Positions 32,368 through 41,809 are shown, counted from the stretch's first letter. The stretch: DNA of 64,000 bases from Aeromicrobium sp. 9AM (GCF_902506105.1 NZ_LR733304.1:2677832-2741831); one strand, 5' to 3'. Made by a program: numbers and translations. The notes: a model not told the origin generated them from the sequence alone.

Positions 32368-34797
32368 ATGAGCACGCAGACACCAACGCAGACCGAGCAC
32401 CACCAACGCCCGAGACGAGTCCGAGCGCGGGTGTCGTGGTGCGCCGCGATGATCCTGGCACTCCTGCCCGGCGTGATCGTGATGTCTCCCGGCCAGGCCG
32501 CTGACGGTCCACCGACCGTCGTGAGCCTCACGTTCGACGACGGCAGCACGACCCAGCTGCTGGCCGCCGGTCTCATGACGAACCACGGGATGCCCGGCAC
32601 GTTCTACGTCAACTCGGGCAACGTCGGCAAGAACGGCTATGCGACGAGGGCCGAGCTCACACAGCTCGCCGCGGACGGCCACGAGATCGGCGGCCACACG
32701 CTCCATCACGCGAACCTCACGACCCTGCCGTCCACCGAGGCCAAGAGGCAGATCTGCCTCGACCGGGCCAATCTCACCGAGTGGGGCTTCACGGTGCGCA
32801 GCTTCGCGTTCCCGTTCGCGGAGGGATCGACCGCGATCGGCGACCTGGTGCGCGACTGCGGCTATAACAGCGCTCGCAACGTCGGTGACATGAGGTCGCG
32901 CTTCGGCTGCGACGACTGCACCTACACCGAGTCGACCCCGCCCGGCCAGCCGTACTCGCTCAAGGCGCACGACGTCGTCAACGAGTGGACCCTCCAGGAC
33001 CTCCAGGACGCCGTGACGAACGCCGAGTCGAGCGGAGGCGGCTGGGTGCCGCTGACCTTCCACAACTTCTGCGAGGACGTGTGTGGCGCGTTGTCGACCG
33101 ACACGGCGCTCTTCGAGCAGTTCCTCACCTGGCTCGAACCCCGGGCGGCATCGAACAACACGGTCGTCAAGACCGTCGGTGATGTCGTCGGCGGTGTCGC
33201 CCAGCCGGTCGTGTCGGTCGACGACGTGCCGACCCAGGACGAGAGCGGGGTCAACAACCCGAGTCTCGAGAGCATCGCACCCTCGGGACTGCCCGCGTGC
33301 TGGCAGGCCGGGACGCAGGGCGCGATCACCGCGGCGGTCGACACCGTCGCGCCCGGACGCACGGGGCAGGTCGCCGGTCGGGTGACGGTCTCGAGCTTCA
33401 CCAGCGGCGACGCCAAGCTCGTCATCACCCGCGACCTCGGCACGTGCGCGCCCGCGGTGACACCGGGCAAGGCTTACGTGCTGCGCGGCTGGTACACGTC
33501 GACGGCCCAGACGCAGTTCGTCGTGCATCGGCGGAACGCGGCCGGCACCTGGTCCTACTGGACCTCGAGCCCGTTCTTCGGACCTTCCTCGACGTATGCC
33601 CCGGCGACGTGGACAACCGGGCAGGTGCCGCCCGGCACGACCGGCATCAGCTTCGGCCTGAACCTCGTCGCCGTCGGCACGCTCACGGTCGACGACTTCA
33701 CCCTCTCGGCGACCGACTCGGTCCCCCGGACGATCGCCGCGGTCGCGCCGACCGCGCCCGACGGTACGGCCGGCTGGTACAGGACGCGCCCCGAGGTGAC
33801 CTTGAGTGTGGACCGTGGCAGTCCCGCCGCCACGACCGAGTACTCCGTCGACGACGGCGCGACGTGGCACGCGTACACGGGTCCGTTCGATGCGCCGGAC
33901 AGCTACACGCTGAGCTACCGCTCCAAGTTCGGCACCATCGTCGAACCCACGCGCACGATCGACCTCAAGGTCGACACGACCGCGCCCTCGATGGCCCCGG
34001 CACTCGACCCCTCGAACCGGACGCTCAACGTGAACGCGGCCGACAACGGATCAGGCATCGCCTTGGTCGAGAAGCGCGATGTCGGCAGCTCCGACTGGAC
34101 GCCGGTCACAGGACCGGAGGTGCTGGGCGACGACGCCGCGCACCTGGATCTGCGCGCGACCGACCACGCCGGCCACGAGTCGACCAAGACGGTGCACGTC
34201 CTGGCGAGGGCCGAGGCGGGCGTCTCCCTCAGCCTCGGTTCGAGCCTGACGTACGGCAAAGGGAACACAGCGACCGTCGCGGTCACGGCGCCACTCGGCT
34301 GGCCCCCGCCGACCGGCACCGTCACGATCAAGGACGGCACCAAGGTCATCGCGACGGGGCCGCTGTCGGGCGGCACGGCTGCGATCCCATTGCCCACCCT
34401 CGGCGCGGGCAGCCACGGACTCACGGCGAGCTATTCGGGCGACAGCCGGACCAAGGCCGGCACGTCGGCCATCACGACCGTGACGGTCAATAAGGCCACG
34501 CCGACCGTGACGTTCACGCTGAGCACGTCCAAACCCAAGGTGAGCTCCACCAAGGTCAAGATCACGGTCAATCTCCGCATCGCGGGATCGTCGATCAGGC
34601 CGGCCAACTATGTGTACATCCGGCTCGACGGCAGGACGATCAAGACCATGTTGATCTCGTCGGCGTACGCAGGGACCCGCAGCGTGAGCCTGCCGGTGTT
34701 CAGGAAGAAGGGGACGTTCAAGCTCAGCGTGAAGTACCAGGGCTCGTCGAACGTCTACTCCGGGACCAGCAGCAGCAAGACGATCACCGTTCGCTGA
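32368..34797 (+). CDS. Secreted polysaccharide deacetylase with C-terminal Ig-like repeats
   Basis: An 809-residue exported enzyme. A long basic N-region and signal helix (cleaved near GQAADG, residue about 46) lead into a NodB-type domain (about 48-270): SLTFDDGSTTQ with the metal aspartate, HEIGGHTLHHANL with the HxxxH pair, and FAFPFAEG. The domain would remove acetyl groups from cell-wall or biofilm polysaccharide. The rest is beta-rich: a carbohydrate-binding-like module (about 290-450) and Ig-like modules (about 455-700) with GTVTIKDGTKV and SYSGDSRTKAGTS, ending in a final beta domain. Such multi-domain secreted deacetylases are usual in actinobacteria. ATG 32368 follows AGGGGT. Confidence 0.87.
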   Translation: MSTQTPTQTEHHQRPRRVRARVSWCAAMILALLPGVIVMSPGQAADGPPTVVSLTFDDGSTTQLLAAGLMTNHGMPGTFYVNSGNVGKNGYATRAELTQLAADGHEIGGHTLHHANLTTLPSTEAKRQICLDRANLTEWGFTVRSFAFPFAEGSTAIGDLVRDCGYNSARNVGDMRSRFGCDDCTYTESTPPGQPYSLKAHDVVNEWTLQDLQDAVTNAESSGGGWVPLTFHNFCEDVCGALSTDTALFEQFLTWLEPRAASNNTVVKTVGDVVGGVAQPVVSVDDVPTQDESGVNNPSLESIAPSGLPACWQAGTQGAITAAVDTVAPGRTGQVAGRVTVSSFTSGDAKLVITRDLGTCAPAVTPGKAYVLRGWYTSTAQTQFVVHRRNAAGTWSYWTSSPFFGPSSTYAPATWTTGQVPPGTTGISFGLNLVAVGTLTVDDFTLSATDSVPRTIAAVAPTAPDGTAGWYRTRPEVTLSVDRGSPAATTEYSVDDGATWHAYTGPFDAPDSYTLSYRSKFGTIVEPTRTIDLKVDTTAPSMAPALDPSNRTLNVNAADNGSGIALVEKRDVGSSDWTPVTGPEVLGDDAAHLDLRATDHAGHESTKTVHVLARAEAGVSLSLGSSLTYGKGNTATVAVTAPLGWPPPTGTVTIKDGTKVIATGPLSGGTAAIPLPTLGAGSHGLTASYSGDSRTKAGTSAITTVTVNKATPTVTFTLSTSKPKVSSTKVKITVNLRIAGSSIRPANYVYIRLDGRTIKTMLISSAYAGTRSVSLPVFRKKGTFKLSVKYQGSSNVYSGTSSSKTITVR

Positions 34798-34806
34798 GAC
34801 CGCACG

Positions 34807-34848
34807 CACGTACGGGCCGAACCCTGGAGGAGGTCCGGCCCGTACGTG
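34807..34848. terminator. Strong hairpin between convergent genes
   Basis: CACGTACGGGCCG (34807-34819) pairs perfectly with CGGCCCGTACGTG (34836-34848) around a 16-nt loop. It starts 10 nt after the deacetylase stop and lies 20 nt before the stop of the convergent fasciclin gene, so it can terminate both. A short T-run follows on the plus strand (CTTTCCT). Confidence 0.85.
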
Positions 34849-34867
34849 TGGTGCTTTCCTCGTGTGA

Positions 34868-35524
34868 TCAGGCGGCGGGCGGCATCAGCACGGTGTCGAT
34901 GAGGTAGACCGTCGCGTTGGCGGTCTTGACGCCGCCACAGATGACGCTGGCCTGGTCGCCTACGCGGATGTCGTCGCCCGAGCCGGTGATCTTCAGGTCC
35001 GCACCGTTGACCGTCTTCTGCGTGCCGTCGATGTCAGCAGGCGCGATCTGGCCGGCGATGACGTGGTAGGTCAGCACGCTCTCGAGCGTCTTGGCGCCCG
35101 CGGGGGTGCCGAGCGTCGCGAGCGTCTTCTTGTCGAGCTTGGCGAACGCCGTGTCGACCGGGGCGAAGACCGTGAACTCGCCGCCGTTCAGCGTGTCGAC
35201 CAGGTTGACGTCCTTGTTGACCTTGCCCGAGACCGCGGCGACGAGCGTCTTGAGGAGCGGGTTGTTGCTCGCAGCCGTGGCGACCGGGTCCTTGGACATA
35301 CCGCTGACCGAGCCCTTGCCCTCCGGCACGGCCTTGGCGTAGTCGGCGCAGCCCGGACCCACGAGGTCGGATCCCGCGTCGTCCGCCGGGGCGGCCGACG
35401 TGGAGGTGTCGTCCTTGGGCGCGGCCGCGCCGTCGCTGCCGTCGCTCGAGCCACCGCAGGCCGCGGTGAACAGGGACAGCGAGGCAACCGCCGCGATGGC
35501 GAAGCTCTTGGTGGATGTACGCAT
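34868..35524 (-). CDS. Fasciclin-domain lipoprotein
   Basis: A 218-residue lipoprotein. ATG 35524 follows AAGGAGA. The signal peptide ends at the lipobox FTAAC (Cys23), followed by a serine/aspartate-rich linker. Residues about 85-218 form one fasciclin (FAS1) domain: [24 protein letters not shown], then [11 protein letters not shown] and a final [12 protein letters not shown]. This is the MPT70/MPT83 type. It lies 30 nt downstream of the molybdopterin oxidoreductase gene, a pairing I have seen often in actinobacteria. Adhesion or envelope redox sensing is possible. Confidence 0.9.
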   Translation of the reverse strand: MRTSTKSFAIAAVASLSLFTAACGGSSDGSDGAAAPKDDTSTSAAPADDAGSDLVGPGCADYAKAVPEGKGSVSGMSKDPVATAASNNPLLKTLVAAVSGKVNKDVNLVDTLNGGEFTVFAPVDTAFAKLDKKTLATLGTPAGAKTLESVLTYHVIAGQIAPADIDGTQKTVNGADLKITGSGDDIRVGDQASVICGGVKTANATVYLIDTVLMPPAA

Positions 35525-35554
35525 GTCATTTCTCCTTGGGTTGGGGTGCTGCAT

Positions 35555-37114
35555 CTACTCGACGCGGAACTGGACGCTGTGCCAGCCGGTCGTACCGTTC
35601 GGGCGAATGCGTGCCCGATCGGAGGTCTGGGTCTCGCCGTTCTTGTTGGTGGCGCGGATCGTGAGCTTGTGGGTGCCTTCGGTCGCGTCGTCCCACTGCC
35701 AGCTCCACTGGCGCCAGGTCTCGACGGTGTCCTGCGTGGCCAGGGTCGCTTGCTGCCAGTCACCGTCGTCGACCTTGACCTCGACGCGTTCGATGCCGAC
35801 CGTCTGCGCCCAGGCGACGCCACCGACGCGGACCTTGTCCCTGGGGAAGGTCTGGAACGACTTGGGCACGTCGATGCGTGACGAGAACTTGATCGGCGCC
35901 TCGGCGTCGTAGTCACGGGTCGTCCAGTACGCCTTGAAGTCCGCGAAGCGGGACACCTCGATCTCGGTGAGCCACTTGGTCGCCGAGACGTAGCCGTAGA
36001 GGCCCGGCACGACCATGCGCGCAGGGAATCCGTGGGCCAGCGGCAGCGGCTCGCCGTTCATACCGATCGCGACCATCGAGCTGCGGTCGTCGGTGACCGC
36101 CTCGAGCGGCGTGCCTGCGGACCACTTGTCGGCGCTGGTCGTCTTGATCGCGTCGGCTCCGGCCTTGACGCCGGCCATCGCCAAGAGGTCCTTGACCAGC
36201 ACGCCGGTCCAGACCGCATTGCCGACGTACGGGCCGCCGACCTCGTTGGAGACGCAGGTCAACGTGACCCGGTGATCGACGAGCGGCATGCCGAGCAGGT
36301 CGCGGAACGAGAGGTTGAGCTCCTTGTCGACCATGCCGTGGATGCGGAGGTTCCAGCCCTCGGCCGGTACGTCCGGGATCCGCAGCGCGGTGTCGACGCG
36401 GTAGAAGTCGCGGTTGGGTGTCACGAACCTGCTGACGCCGTCGATGTCGACCTGCGCGCCGGCCGGGACCGCCGGCGCAGGGTTGGCCCGCCGAGGGAGC
36501 TTGATGCCGGCCCGTGATGCGGCCGCGGCGGCGTTGCCGAAGACCTGGCCGACGACTCCGCCGACCACGACGAGGGCGCCGAGCCCGGCAGCGACGCCCA
36601 GGAAGCGCCGGCGCTGGAAGCCCATGGGGTGCTCGGCGGCCCGCTTGCCGGTCGGCACGAGGGCCGAGAGCAGCAGCACCAGGGCTGCGAGACTCACGAG
36701 GAGAGTCAGGACGGACGGGACGAGGGTCAGCGCGCGGCTTGCCGTCGTGGTGCGGTCCGAGGCCGCCGCGGCGACCGCGACCAGCCCGATGACACCGACG
36801 AGGATGACGGCGACGCGCGGCCTGCGGCGGCCGATGATCCCGGCGATCATCGCGATCACGGCGAGGCCGGCCACGACGCTGCCGATCAGGATCGGCTTGT
36901 CGTTGGTGCCGAACTGCTTGACCGCGAACTCCTTGAGGAACGGCGGCGCGTAGTCGATCGCGCGGTTGCCGACCGACTCGATCGGCGACGGCACACCCTG
37001 CAGAAGGGCGGCGACTGCGGTGCCCACCGCGACGCCGGATGCGGCGGCGAGCAGGCCCGAGAGGGCACCGGCCCACCAGGGGGCTGCTGCTCGGGGTGCC
37101 GCCGTCGTGGTCAT
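35555..37114 (-). CDS. Membrane-anchored molybdopterin oxidoreductase (sulfite oxidase/YedY-like)
   Basis: A 519-residue protein. The N-terminal third has about four to five transmembrane helices (12-40, 75-95, 101-118, 128-152, 171-190), the last preceded by QRRRFLG, a Tat-like remnant. The soluble domain (about 215-410) is of the sulfite oxidase type, with the molybdenum-binding Cys287 in LTCVSNEVGG and GEPLPLAHGFPARMVVPG. A C-terminal Mo-Co dimerisation domain ends the protein. It would act outside the membrane, perhaps reducing oxidised methionine or sulfur compounds. It is co-transcribed with the fasciclin lipoprotein and divergent from the unknown gene at 37217. Confidence 0.9.
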   Translation of the reverse strand: MTTTAAPRAAAPWWAGALSGLLAAASGVAVGTAVAALLQGVPSPIESVGNRAIDYAPPFLKEFAVKQFGTNDKPILIGSVVAGLAVIAMIAGIIGRRRPRVAVILVGVIGLVAVAAAASDRTTTASRALTLVPSVLTLLVSLAALVLLLSALVPTGKRAAEHPMGFQRRRFLGVAAGLGALVVVGGVVGQVFGNAAAAASRAGIKLPRRANPAPAVPAGAQVDIDGVSRFVTPNRDFYRVDTALRIPDVPAEGWNLRIHGMVDKELNLSFRDLLGMPLVDHRVTLTCVSNEVGGPYVGNAVWTGVLVKDLLAMAGVKAGADAIKTTSADKWSAGTPLEAVTDDRSSMVAIGMNGEPLPLAHGFPARMVVPGLYGYVSATKWLTEIEVSRFADFKAYWTTRDYDAEAPIKFSSRIDVPKSFQTFPRDKVRVGGVAWAQTVGIERVEVKVDDGDWQQATLATQDTVETWRQWSWQWDDATEGTHKLTIRATNKNGETQTSDRARIRPNGTTGWHSVQFRVE

Positions 37115-37216
37115 GCCCGTGGTTCGCCACGCTCGGACGTACTGATTGGTCGCAGCTGGAAAAAGATTCGGTCACATGACTCGTCAGTAACCGATATCCG
37201 CTCCTAGTCTGAGCCG

Positions 37217-38635
37217 ATGGGACTTGAGGGAGTGTCGTTTCCGTCCGAGAGCACGTCCGCAGCCGCGCGCACGATCCTGTCCGATGCGCTGCGCAAGGCC
37301 GATCCGGTGGGCGCCCGCGCGGTCGAGAACGAGACCAACTGGCGGCGTCACTATCTCGACCACTTCCGCCGGGCGCTCGAGGCCGGTATCGGCGAGGCGA
37401 CCGCGGCCCAGTCGATCGCCGCCGACGGGTTGCGCAGCGCGCACGGACTAATGCGGTACGGCGACGTGCCGCTCGATGATGCGATCACCGGCACGGCGCT
37501 CTCGCAGGTCTTCCACACCCGGACGGTCACCGGCGACGCCGAACCGGAGACCGAGCTGTCGGTGCCCTATCGCAGTGAGCGGCTCCGCGGCAAGGCGTTG
37601 CTGGACCAGCTCGACACCTGGGTCGAGGGCGGGGTCATCACGCAGTCGTGCTCCGAGGCGATCCAGACCGTCCAGGAGAACCCCGAGTGGCTGCGGCTCG
37701 AGGGCGACACAATCGTCGTGCTCGGCGCCGGCGCCGAGATGGCCCCCTACCGGGCCCTCCTGCACTGGGGCGCAGAGGTCGTTGCGATCGACCTGCCGCG
37801 GCCCGACGTGCAGGAACGCGTGCGGACGTACGCCGAGCAGTCGGCCAGCCGTGTGCACGTGCCGGCCCGCATCGTGACCAACGGCGACGACGACTCCGGC
37901 GCCGACCTCGTCACGGAGCTGTCTGCCGTGGCGCACTGGCTCGACGGCTTCGAGGGCCGGCTGGTGCTCGGCAACTACTGCTACGCCGACGGCGCGTCAC
38001 ACGTCCGCGTGTCGATGGCGGCCGACGCCCTGGCGGCGCACCTGACGCGGCAACGGCACGACACAGCGTTGGCCTTCCTCGCGACGCCGACCGACACGTT
38101 CGCCGTGCCGGCGGCCGAGGTCGCGTACGCCAACCGGGCTTACGCCGAGTCGTCCAGGATGCTCCGGGCGCCCCTGCGGATGATCAGTGGCGGCCGCCTG
38201 CTGCAGCGCAACTACCCGCCCGGCGCCGACCCCGGCGTGTGCGACGCCCTTGTGCCGCAGCAGGGCCCCAACTACGCGCTCGCCAAGCGGCTCCAGCGCT
38301 GGCGCGCGACCGCGGCCCGCCACGAGGGCACGATGGTGTCGCTCAACGTCGCGCCGGCGACGCGCACCCGTTCGGTCGTCAAGAACAAGGCGCTCGCCGC
38401 CGCGTACGCGGGCGCGCACCGGTTCGGCGTCGAGGTCTTCGAACCGGCCACGAGCAACACGCTCATGGCCGCCCTCATGGCGTACGACCTGCGCTCCGGG
38501 GCGCAACCGCAGGCGGAGCCGTGGCAGGACGAGGCCGTCAACGCCGCGCACGGCGGGCTGTGGACGACGGCCTACCACCCACGCAGCGCCCTGGGTCTCG
38601 CCGCGGTCCTCGGCATCGGCGCCCTCCGGGGCTGA
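37217..38635 (+). CDS. Unrecognised 472-residue protein with Rossmann-like centre
   Basis: I do not recognise this family. The N-terminal 150 residues are mostly helical (RRHYLDHFRRALEAGIGEATAAQ). A Rossmann-like nucleotide-binding segment follows at about 170-205: TIVVLGAGAEMAPYRALLHW, then AEVVAIDLPRPD. The middle has LVLGNYCYADGASHVRVSMA, the last third ARRHEGTMVSLNVAPATRTRS-type segments (given in part) and EPATSNTLMAALMAYDL. There is no signal peptide or membrane helix. ATG 37217 has TGAG upstream. It is divergent from the molybdopterin oxidoreductase. An NAD- or SAM-dependent enzyme is possible, but I have no basis for a reaction. Confidence 0.8.
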   Translation: MGLEGVSFPSESTSAAARTILSDALRKADPVGARAVENETNWRRHYLDHFRRALEAGIGEATAAQSIAADGLRSAHGLMRYGDVPLDDAITGTALSQVFHTRTVTGDAEPETELSVPYRSERLRGKALLDQLDTWVEGGVITQSCSEAIQTVQENPEWLRLEGDTIVVLGAGAEMAPYRALLHWGAEVVAIDLPRPDVQERVRTYAEQSASRVHVPARIVTNGDDDSGADLVTELSAVAHWLDGFEGRLVLGNYCYADGASHVRVSMAADALAAHLTRQRHDTALAFLATPTDTFAVPAAEVAYANRAYAESSRMLRAPLRMISGGRLLQRNYPPGADPGVCDALVPQQGPNYALAKRLQRWRATAARHEGTMVSLNVAPATRTRSVVKNKALAAAYAGAHRFGVEVFEPATSNTLMAALMAYDLRSGAQPQAEPWQDEAVNAAHGGLWTTAYHPRSALGLAAVLGIGALRG

Positions 38636-38646
38636 GATCAGCCCCG

Positions 38647-38733
38647 CTGGTTGAGGTGCGAAGGCCGCCCGCCTCGAAACCAGTGGTGGTTTCGAGGCTG
38701 CGCTCGCAGGGCTCGCTTCGCACCTCAACCACC
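38647..38733 (+). repeat. Head-to-head CACCTCAACCA / GGTTTCGAGG repeat pair
   Basis: CTGGTTGAGGTGCGA starts the first copy, ending CCTCGAAACCA at about 38673-38682; the second copy runs GGTTTCGAGGCTGCGCTCGC to CACCTCAACCACC (38688-38733). The pair can form a long hairpin between the convergent unknown and hydratase genes and may terminate both. It is the same element as at 6387-6483. Confidence 0.8.
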
Positions 38734-38735
38734 GA

Positions 38736-39488
38736 TTAGGCGCCTCTGAAGTCTGCCTTGCGCTTCTCGACGAACGCCTGCCCACCTTCGGCGAAGTCGG
38801 CCGTCGAGAAGAGGGCGACCTGACCCTCACGCTCACGGTCGAGCGCCTCGTCGAGGTGGCTCAGCGTGGTGGCGGTGATCGCGGCCTTCATGGTCCCGAG
38901 GGCGACGGTCGGCCCGTTGCCGAGCTTGTCGATCAGCGTCGCGAGCTCGGCGTCGTACGCCTCGTCGTCGAGGGACTTGTGGATCAGGCCGATCTCCGCC
39001 GCGACAGCTGCCGGGAGTCGCTCGCCCAGCATCGCCATGCGGCTGGCGCGAGCCCGGCCGATCGACGCGGCGACGAGCTCGGTCGCTCCGCCGTCGGGCA
39101 TCAGGCCGACGTTGACGAACGCCAGCAGGAAGTAGCTCGAGCTCTTCGCGATCGTGATGTCCGCCGCGATCGCGATCGAGACGCCGACACCGGCGGCGAT
39201 GCCGTTGACCGCGCTGACGACCGGGACCTGAGCACGCGTGATGGCGCGGATCAGGCGGTTCGCGCCGTCGATCGTCGCGGCGCCGTCGAAGCCGGGACCG
39301 AGCGCGGCGCCTGAGCTGAACGCGCGCCCGTTGCCCGTGATGACGATCAGGCGTACGTCCGACGCCTCCTCGATTGCAGTGGCCGCAGCGTTGAGCATGT
39401 CGGCGTCGAAGGCGTTCAGGCGGTCGGGCTCGTTCCAGGTGATCGTCAGCACACCGTCGGTGGTGTCGACCAGCACGGACGTTGTCAT
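38736..39488 (-). CDS. Enoyl-CoA hydratase/isomerase family protein without canonical glutamates
   Basis: A 250-residue crotonase-fold protein. ATG 39488 follows GGAGGA and overlaps the hydrolase stop as ATGA. The oxyanion-hole segment NGRAFSSGAALG is present, but both usual catalytic glutamates are absent: AAGVGVSIAIAAD replaces GGGxE, and LLAFVNVGLMPDGG replaces the PEV segment. An isomerase, hydrolase or other crotonase reaction is more likely than hydration; the aspartate in MPDGGATE is a candidate catalytic residue. It is paired with an alpha/beta hydrolase, so the two could process one acyl-CoA or ester. Confidence 0.85.
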   Translation of the reverse strand: MTTSVLVDTTDGVLTITWNEPDRLNAFDADMLNAAATAIEEASDVRLIVITGNGRAFSSGAALGPGFDGAATIDGANRLIRAITRAQVPVVSAVNGIAAGVGVSIAIAADITIAKSSSYFLLAFVNVGLMPDGGATELVAASIGRARASRMAMLGERLPAAVAAEIGLIHKSLDDEAYDAELATLIDKLGNGPTVALGTMKAAITATTLSHLDEALDREREGQVALFSTADFAEGGQAFVEKRKADFRGA

Positions 39489-40345
39489 GGGTTCCTCCAT
39501 TGGCCGAGCAGGGTCTGCAGCACCGCGATGAGCGCGATGGGCTGGTCGAGCATGATGTGGTGGCCCGCGTCGCGGATGACCGTGACCGGGACATTGCGCC
39601 CGAGTCGTTGGGCGACGACGTCGGTGATGTCGGTCGTCGCCATGCCGCGCTCGCCACGGATCAAGGCGATCTCGCAGGTTGCCGCGGCCAGGTCCTCAGG
39701 CTCCATCTGGGCCCGCAGGAAGATGCGGGGGTCGAACTTCCACGTCCAGCCGCCGTCGGCCTCGCGGATCGACCCCTCGGCGAGGTGCCTTCGCACGTAC
39801 GGGAGCGAGGCGTCGTCGGCCGGCAGCGTACGGAAGCGACCGAGGATCGTGTCGCGGTCGGGATAGACCCAGTTGCCGGGCACGTGCTCCTTCGCGACCC
39901 ATGCTCGCGCCTCGGGCGACATCTCTCGGACCGGCGAGTCGATCGCCGCAGCTCCGCGGATCGCGTCGCCATGGCGTTGCGCGGCCGTCAGCACGACGAA
40001 CCCGCCCATGCTGTGACCCAACAGGACCGGAGGTAGATCGGACTCCGCCGCCGCCACCGCCATGACCTCGTCGGCCCATGTCTCCAGGGAGTACGCCTGA
40101 CGGTGCCCGCTGTCGCCGTGACCGCTCAGGTCGATCGCGATGACGCGATGACCCGCGGCGAGGTGCGGCGCGACGTGATCCCACCAGCCGGCGTGGGCAG
40201 CCCCGCCATGCACGAGGACCGCCACCGGATCGCCGCTCTTGCCCCACGCGCGGTAGACGATGCGTGCGCCGTCGACCTCGACGTCACCGGAGTCGTACGA
40301 CTGGCCGAGCGCGTCGGCGAACCATGCCGGGACCTCTTGGCTCAT
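39485..40345 (-). CDS. Alpha/beta hydrolase
   Basis: A 286-residue hydrolase. The oxyanion region VLVHGGAAHAGWWD, the nucleophile elbow LLGHSMGGFV (serine at about 110) and the C-terminal VIRDAGHHIMLDQP with the catalytic histidine are all present. The acid is likely the aspartate after the sixth strand. No signal peptide is seen. It is translated first, with the crotonase-like gene overlapping its stop. This pairing suggests ester or C-C bond cleavage before acyl-CoA processing; the substrate is not readable. Confidence 0.87.
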   Translation of the reverse strand: MSQEVPAWFADALGQSYDSGDVEVDGARIVYRAWGKSGDPVAVLVHGGAAHAGWWDHVAPHLAAGHRVIAIDLSGHGDSGHRQAYSLETWADEVMAVAAAESDLPPVLLGHSMGGFVVLTAAQRHGDAIRGAAAIDSPVREMSPEARAWVAKEHVPGNWVYPDRDTILGRFRTLPADDASLPYVRRHLAEGSIREADGGWTWKFDPRIFLRAQMEPEDLAAATCEIALIRGERGMATTDITDVVAQRLGRNVPVTVIRDAGHHIMLDQPIALIAVLQTLLGQWRNP

Positions 40346-40484
40346 CGCGATCCTCCTCGTCCGTCACAGCTACTTGGACTTTAGGCGACCGCATCAGCCG
40401 AACTGCGTTCAGGTCCGACGCCCATTGCGGCAGGATGTCTCCGATTCGAGGACGTGGGCCCGTCCGCTGAGGCACGATGTCCCG

Positions 40485-41750
40485 GTGACTATTCGGGGTC
40501 GGCGCCACGCAGCGCCTGTCAGCTTCCTGCTCATGGCCATGACGATCGGCGCGGGGACGCTCGCCGCCATGCCTGCCGAGGCTGCGACCGCGCCTGTCGC
40601 TCACGGCACCGTGACGGCTGCCGAGGGATCCGGTCCGATCGTGGGGATCACGGTGTGCGCGACCCACCGCAACGCCCGCGGCGACTACGGCGCCCAGCGC
40701 TGCACCGAGACCGCGGCGGATGGGACGTACACGATCCCGGTCACGAGCAGCCTGTGGTCGATCAGCGCCGAGCAGCGCAACCTCTACGGGGCGTGGCTCC
40801 CTCAGGACTACAACAACCGCAAGGCGTACTCCTTCGCCACGAGCCCGAGCCGGACCTTCAACTTCGCGCTGGTGCGCGGCGCCACGATCTCGGGCTACCT
40901 CAGCCCGCCCGAGAGCGGGCCGCGCATCGACTACACCCACGTCGGAGCCCATCGGGTGGGTTCGACCGGCAAGGTCGACAAGACGGCAACGAGCTTCTCC
41001 AACGTCAGCTCGGACGGCTACTACCGCGTGGCGAAGCTGCCGGCCGGCACCTACAAGCTCCTGGTCGACGACGGCTACTCGCCCGTGGGTTATGCCAACC
41101 AGTGGTATCCCGATGCGGCGGCGGCGAGCGGTGGTGAGCGTGTGACGGTCGGGACCGGGCAGTCGGTCACCGGGCGGGACATCTCCCTGAGCCTTGCCGG
41201 ATCACTCACGATCGCCCTGCACTCACCCAAGGGATCGTCGCTCAAGGGCGACCTGAGGGTCTACGACGTCGACGGACGCGTGGTGTATGTCGGCGACGGT
41301 GACTACACGACAGCTCACACCATCGTCGGCCTTCACCCGGGCGTCTACAAGGTTCGGGCGTCGCCCTACGACGTCTCGGGATATCAGGAGTGGTTCTCCT
41401 GGAAGCGCACCTTCGGCACGGCCAACCCGATCACGGTGACGTCCGGCGGGACGACGTCGAGGACCCTGACGTTCCACTACCCGACGATCAAGGCCACGAA
41501 GCGGCCCGTCGTGCGGCTGGACGCGAACTCGATCGTGACCAGTCACGCGAAGTGGAACGTCAAGCCGAGGTACGTCCGCTACGAGTGGTGGCGCGACGGC
41601 AAGCGGATCGAGTACGAGGGCTGGGACTGGCGACTCGCCCGCAAGAGCGACGTGGGCCACCGCTTCAAGGTGTGCCAGTTCGCGGACCGCTCCGGTTATG
41701 CCGACGGCAGGACGTGCTCGGACTACTCCAAGAAGGTCACGACGTACTGA
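40485..41750 (+). CDS. Secreted protein with carboxypeptidase-regulatory-like repeats
   Basis: A 421-residue exported protein. The GTG start at 40485 gives a signal peptide (VTIRGRRHAAPVSFLLMAM..., cut near PAEAATA, residue about 36). The body is a series of beta-sandwich modules of the carboxypeptidase regulatory (prealbumin-like) kind: HGTVTAAEGSGPIVGITVCA with DGTYTIPV, then ATISGYL with DGYYRVAKLPAGTYKLLVDD, then DLRVYDVDGRVVYV. The C-terminal 90 residues form a tryptophan-rich domain with RYEWWRDGKRIEYEGWDW and two cysteines (FKVCQF, GRTCSDY), common at the end of actinobacterial surface proteins. Role is probably structural or binding. Confidence 0.8.
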   Translation: MTIRGRRHAAPVSFLLMAMTIGAGTLAAMPAEAATAPVAHGTVTAAEGSGPIVGITVCATHRNARGDYGAQRCTETAADGTYTIPVTSSLWSISAEQRNLYGAWLPQDYNNRKAYSFATSPSRTFNFALVRGATISGYLSPPESGPRIDYTHVGAHRVGSTGKVDKTATSFSNVSSDGYYRVAKLPAGTYKLLVDDGYSPVGYANQWYPDAAAASGGERVTVGTGQSVTGRDISLSLAGSLTIALHSPKGSSLKGDLRVYDVDGRVVYVGDGDYTTAHTIVGLHPGVYKVRASPYDVSGYQEWFSWKRTFGTANPITVTSGGTTSRTLTFHYPTIKATKRPVVRLDANSIVTSHAKWNVKPRYVRYEWWRDGKRIEYEGWDWRLARKSDVGHRFKVCQFADRSGYADGRTCSDYSKKVTTY

Positions 41751-41758
41751 GGGCGACG

Positions 41759-41788
41759 TCACTTACGGTCAGGCTTGACCGTAAGTGA
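41759..41788. promoter_or_regulatory. 30-bp palindrome related to the TetR operator at 10828
   Basis: TCACTTACGGTCA (41759-41771) and TGACCGTAAGTGA (41776-41788) are perfect 13-bp inverted repeats around GGCT. Read on the minus strand, the central GTCAAGCCTGA is identical to that of the operator at 10828-10857, and the outer half-site follows the same pattern TCAC-NN-AC-N-GTCA. It lies 21 nt before the sarcosine-oxidase-like start and 8 nt after the upstream stop, so it could also act as a hairpin terminator. Confidence 0.75.
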
Positions 41789-41809
41789 GGTGGGCGGCAG
41801 GATCGGACG

